Assembly: GCA_947457615.1 (NCBI GenBank)
Contig: CANGWK010000009.1
Coordinates: forward strand, 1 to 64,000
DNA length: 64,000 nt
Source: Flavobacteriaceae bacterium
GTDB lineage: Bacteria > Bacteroidota > Bacteroidia > Flavobacteriales > Flavobacteriaceae
Direction: 5' to 3'
Position 1 is the stretch's first letter; the number at the start of each line of letters is the position of its first letter. The position numbers and the translations under genes were made by a program. Under the pieces are notes generated by a model that worked only from the letters and a program-made list of their open reading frames with translations, searched no databases and was not told where the DNA came from. Shown here piece by piece: positions 61,761-64,000 of the stretch.

Positions 61761-61800
61761 AAAAAACCGTCTTAATTTACTATAAATAAGACGGTTTTTT
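61761..61800. terminator. Bidirectional terminator between the CCC-motif gene and rocD
   Basis: AAAAAACCGTCTTA (61761-61774) and TAAGACGGTTTTTT (61787-61800) form a perfect 14-bp stem with a 12-base loop; A/T runs suit both strands. Confidence 0.85.
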
Positions 61801-61818
61801 CATGCTTTTATTAAACCA

Positions 61819-63096
61819 CTATTCAAATTGTTTTAAAGTTTTAATGATAATAGAAACACAATCTAATAACTGCTCTTCATTCATCACTAAAGGCGGAGCA
61901 AAACGGATGATGTTTCCGTGGGTTGGTTTTGCTAGTAAACCATTATCTCTTAATGCCATGCAGATATTCCAAGCGGTATCACTTTCTTCGGTATCGTTGA
62001 TTACGATGGCGTTTAACAATCCTTTACCACGAACCAAAGTTGCAATGGTGGATGTTTTTATAAATTCTCCAATTTTCTCTCGGAATAAATTTCCTAATTT
62101 GCGAGCATTTTGCGATAAGTTCTCTTCATTCACAACGTCTAAAGCAGCAATTGCAACCGCTCCAGCAATTGGGTTACCCCCAAAAGTAGATCCGTGTTGT
62201 CCAGGCTTAATTACATTCATTATAGGGTCGTTTGCTAAAACCGCCGAAACTGGATAAGCACCTCCTGAAAGGGCTTTACCAAGAATTAAAATATCTGGAG
62301 CAACGTAGGAAGCCTGTTTTTCGCAAGCATTTTCACAAGTGCAATTTCCGCAAACAGCCAAAATAGAACCTGTTCTAGCAATTCCGGTTTGCACCTCATC
62401 TGCAATAAACAAAACGTTATGTTCCGCACAAAGTGCTTTGGCTTTCGCCAAATAATACTCAGCCGGAACATACACTCCAGCTTCTCCCTGAATTGGTTCT
62501 ACAAGAAAACCTGCAATATTTTTAGTTGATTTAAGCGCGCTTTCTAAAGCATCAACGTCATCATAAGGTATTTTAATAAATCCTTCGGTGTAAGGACCAA
62601 AATTCTTTCTAGCATTTTCATCATTGGAAAACGAAATTATGGTAGTAGTTCTACCATGAAAGTTACCATCACAAACAATAATTTGAGCTTCATTTTCGGG
62701 AATCCCCTTTTTTTCATAAGCCCATTTTCTACATAGTTTTAAAGCCGTTTCAACCGCTTCAGCACCAGTATTCATTGGTAATACTTTGTCAAATCCAAAA
62801 TAATTGGTTACGTATTCTTCATAAACACCCAATTTATCATTGTAAAATGCTCGAGAAGTTAAGGTCAAAGTTTGTGCTTGCTCCATCATGGCATTCACAA
62901 TTTTTGGATGGCAATGCCCTTGATTTACAGCCGAATAAGCAGAAAGAAAATCGTAGTATTTCTTACCTTCAACATCCCACACATAAACTCCTTTTCCTTT
63001 GCTTAACACTACAGGAAGCGGGTGGTAATTGTGTGCTCCGTATTTGTCCTCTAAAGCAATAGCCTCTGCAGAACTCATTTTTTCTATAACTGACAT
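61819..63096 (-). CDS. rocD: Ornithine--oxo-acid transaminase
   Basis: 425 residues, PLP class [18 protein letters not shown] binds PLP phosphate, [10 protein letters not shown] stacks on the ring, [14 protein letters not shown] contains the Asp, [17 protein letters not shown] has the Schiff-base Lys, and HGSTFGGNP closes the site. It converts ornithine to glutamate semialdehyde. Between RTGSILAV and the lysine region there is a Cys-rich insert [13 protein letters not shown] (C-x2-C-x-C-x3-C) not found in classical RocD, a potential metal site; I recall it in other flavobacterial homologues. Confidence 0.9.
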   Translation of the reverse strand: MSVIEKMSSAEAIALEDKYGAHNYHPLPVVLSKGKGVYVWDVEGKKYYDFLSAYSAVNQGHCHPKIVNAMMEQAQTLTLTSRAFYNDKLGVYEEYVTNYFGFDKVLPMNTGAEAVETALKLCRKWAYEKKGIPENEAQIIVCDGNFHGRTTTIISFSNDENARKNFGPYTEGFIKIPYDDVDALESALKSTKNIAGFLVEPIQGEAGVYVPAEYYLAKAKALCAEHNVLFIADEVQTGIARTGSILAVCGNCTCENACEKQASYVAPDILILGKALSGGAYPVSAVLANDPIMNVIKPGQHGSTFGGNPIAGAVAIAALDVVNEENLSQNARKLGNLFREKIGEFIKTSTIATLVRGKGLLNAIVINDTEESDTAWNICMALRDNGLLAKPTHGNIIRFAPPLVMNEEQLLDCVSIIIKTLKQFE

Positions 63097-63254
63097 ATTT
63101 TTTTGTTTTTATCTGTAATGAAACAGATTTTTTAAGTAAAACAGGTATTCCTTCTTGTGGAGAGAAATCATCCAAGTAAGCAAAAATATAAAAATTTATT
63201 ACGATAATCGAAAAAATAGGATCAAAAAAACATTAAATATTCAACAAAATCAAA

Positions 63255-64000
63255 CTAATCACTTTTTAGTTGTAAGTAAATTAAAACCACTGAAGCAGCT
63301 GTCATTAAGATTAAAGTTGCAAATCCTAGAATATTAGATTTTCTACTATTTGTAAATTCTCCCATCACTTTTTTGTTATTAGAAATATGTAAAATAATAG
63401 CAATTAAAACTGGGGCAGTCAGACCATAAAGTATTGCTGTATAAATTAAAGCTTTAACTGGAGAAATACCAACATAGTTTAGAGACAAACCTAAAATTAA
63501 GGATATTGCCATGACAATATAAAATGCTTTAGCTTCGTGAAATTTCTTGTCCAAGCCTTGTTCCCAACCAAAGGTCTCAGTGATAATATAAGATAAGGAA
63601 CCACTTAAAACCGGTATTGCTATCAGTCCCGTGCCAATTACACCAATTGCAAATAATAAATAGGCAAAATCACCGGCAATTGGTTTTAGTGCTAATGCAG
63701 CTTGCTCTACCGTATCAATTTGGTGAATTCCGGCTTTATATAAAACGGTTCCTGTAGTTAGAATAATAAAAAACATTACCACACCCGAAAAAGTCATTCC
63801 AAAATCAACATCTTTTTTCATATCGTGGATAATTTTTTTATTCACAATTAGATGCTTTTTTTTATGGCTCATTTCTTCAACTTCCATAGAAGCTTGCCAA
63901 AAGAAAAGATAAGGAGAAATAGTAGTTCCAAGAATTCCAACCAATACACTAATAAATTCTTTATTGAAATGAATAGTAGGGATAAAAGTATTTTTAGCAA
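63255..64000 (-). CDS. NRAMP-family Mn/Fe transporter, 3' part (5' end outside the window)
   Basis: The frame is open to the window edge at 64000, so the N-terminal part is missing. The visible ~248 residues contain VLVGILGTTISPYLFFWQAS (TM6 NRAMP region with the conserved TT-I-SPY), then several TM helices and GVIGTGLIAIPVLSGSLSYI. NRAMP proteins couple uptake of divalent metals to protons. The DPGN metal-binding loop of TM1 would lie outside the window. Confidence 0.85.
   Translation of the reverse strand, partial: AKNTFIPTIHFNKEFISVLVGILGTTISPYLFFWQASMEVEEMSHKKKHLIVNKKIIHDMKKDVDFGMTFSGVVMFFIILTTGTVLYKAGIHQIDTVEQAALALKPIAGDFAYLLFAIGVIGTGLIAIPVLSGSLSYIITETFGWEQGLDKKFHEAKAFYIVMAISLILGLSLNYVGISPVKALIYTAILYGLTAPVLIAIILHISNNKKVMGEFTNSRKSNILGFATLILMTAASVVLIYLQLKSD

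Noticed and set aside
61802..62257. 151-codon plus-strand frame
   Set aside because: It lies antisense inside rocD, whose protein motifs are unmistakable.
63111..63128. ATCTGT/ACAGAT hairpin with T run upstream of rocD
   Set aside because: The T run is on the plus strand, where no gene ends; a 6-bp stem is too short to claim an attenuator.
1..64000. CRISPR arrays, tRNA or rRNA genes, IS elements
   Set aside because: No regular spacer-repeat array, no cloverleaf with TTCGAnTCC arm, and no transposase-like ORF was found on reading both strands.

Overview
The window is an AT-rich chromosomal segment of a Flavobacterium-like member of the Bacteroidetes (Flavobacteriia). Supporting signs are a type IX secretion (type B, gliding-motility-associated) C-terminal sorting domain, a TonB-receptor-like barrel beside a long TPR protein, TAnnTTTG-type -7 promoter boxes, a carB without the C-terminal MGS domain, DUF6095 and 'CCC motif' small membrane proteins, and a flavo-1-like structured RNA. 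Most of the window is core housekeeping DNA in short operons separated by strong hairpin terminators, many of them bidirectional. I saw no tRNA, rRNA, CRISPR array, IS transposase or integrase gene.

Layout. 0-9 kb: coiled-coil protein, alpha/beta hydrolase, rluF and a membrane protein on the plus strand, then a minus block of GNAT, folD, ffh, argS and fabH. 9.2-9.5 kb: remnant of an OmpA-family gene. 9.9-16.6 kb: DEAD-box RNA helicase, carboxypeptidase-regulatory-like protein, CDF metal transporter, NYN protein, a YARHG/amidase pair and a YkgJ-type cysteine-cluster protein, with a decayed copy of the carB 3' end at 15.85 kb. 16.9-18.6 kb: the accessory highlight, a stand-alone SIR2-domain gene bounded by GTTRGCAGACA direct repeats and followed directly by a 138-bp attC-like folded palindrome, so it looks like a mobile gene cassette. 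18.8-31.4 kb: a mini-membrane protein and TlpA-like thioredoxin, carB, the structured RNA, rpmH, asnB, a META lipoprotein, a GreA-C-like protein, and the barrel/TPR pair.

31.6-43.6 kb: ftsE, then a surface polysaccharide locus with five glycosyltransferases, a DUF6056 membrane protein, a methyltransferase, a Wzx-type flippase, an FdtA/QdtA-like cupin ketoisomerase, a DegT/FdtB-like sugar aminotransferase and a FemAB/GNAT-like acyltransferase. Together these suggest a glycan containing a 3-amino- (probably 3-acetamido-) 3,6-dideoxyhexose. 43.7-64 kb: T9SS cargo protein, SPOUT rRNA methyltransferase, a serine hydrolase with a frameshift in an A8 tract, RelA/SpoT, a Fur-family regulator, purA, a GlcD-like flavoprotein, TerC, murQ, ZIP transporter, methyltransferases, cysteine desulfurase, Smr protein, small membrane proteins, ornithine aminotransferase, and the 3' part of an NRAMP transporter that runs off the window.

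Start codons were moved from the longest open frame where a TTG or upstream ATG only added non-conserved residues (folD, the helicase, TlpA, asnB, ftsE, the Fur-like gene and others). Family assignments come from reading motifs and remembered family patterns; no database search was run.
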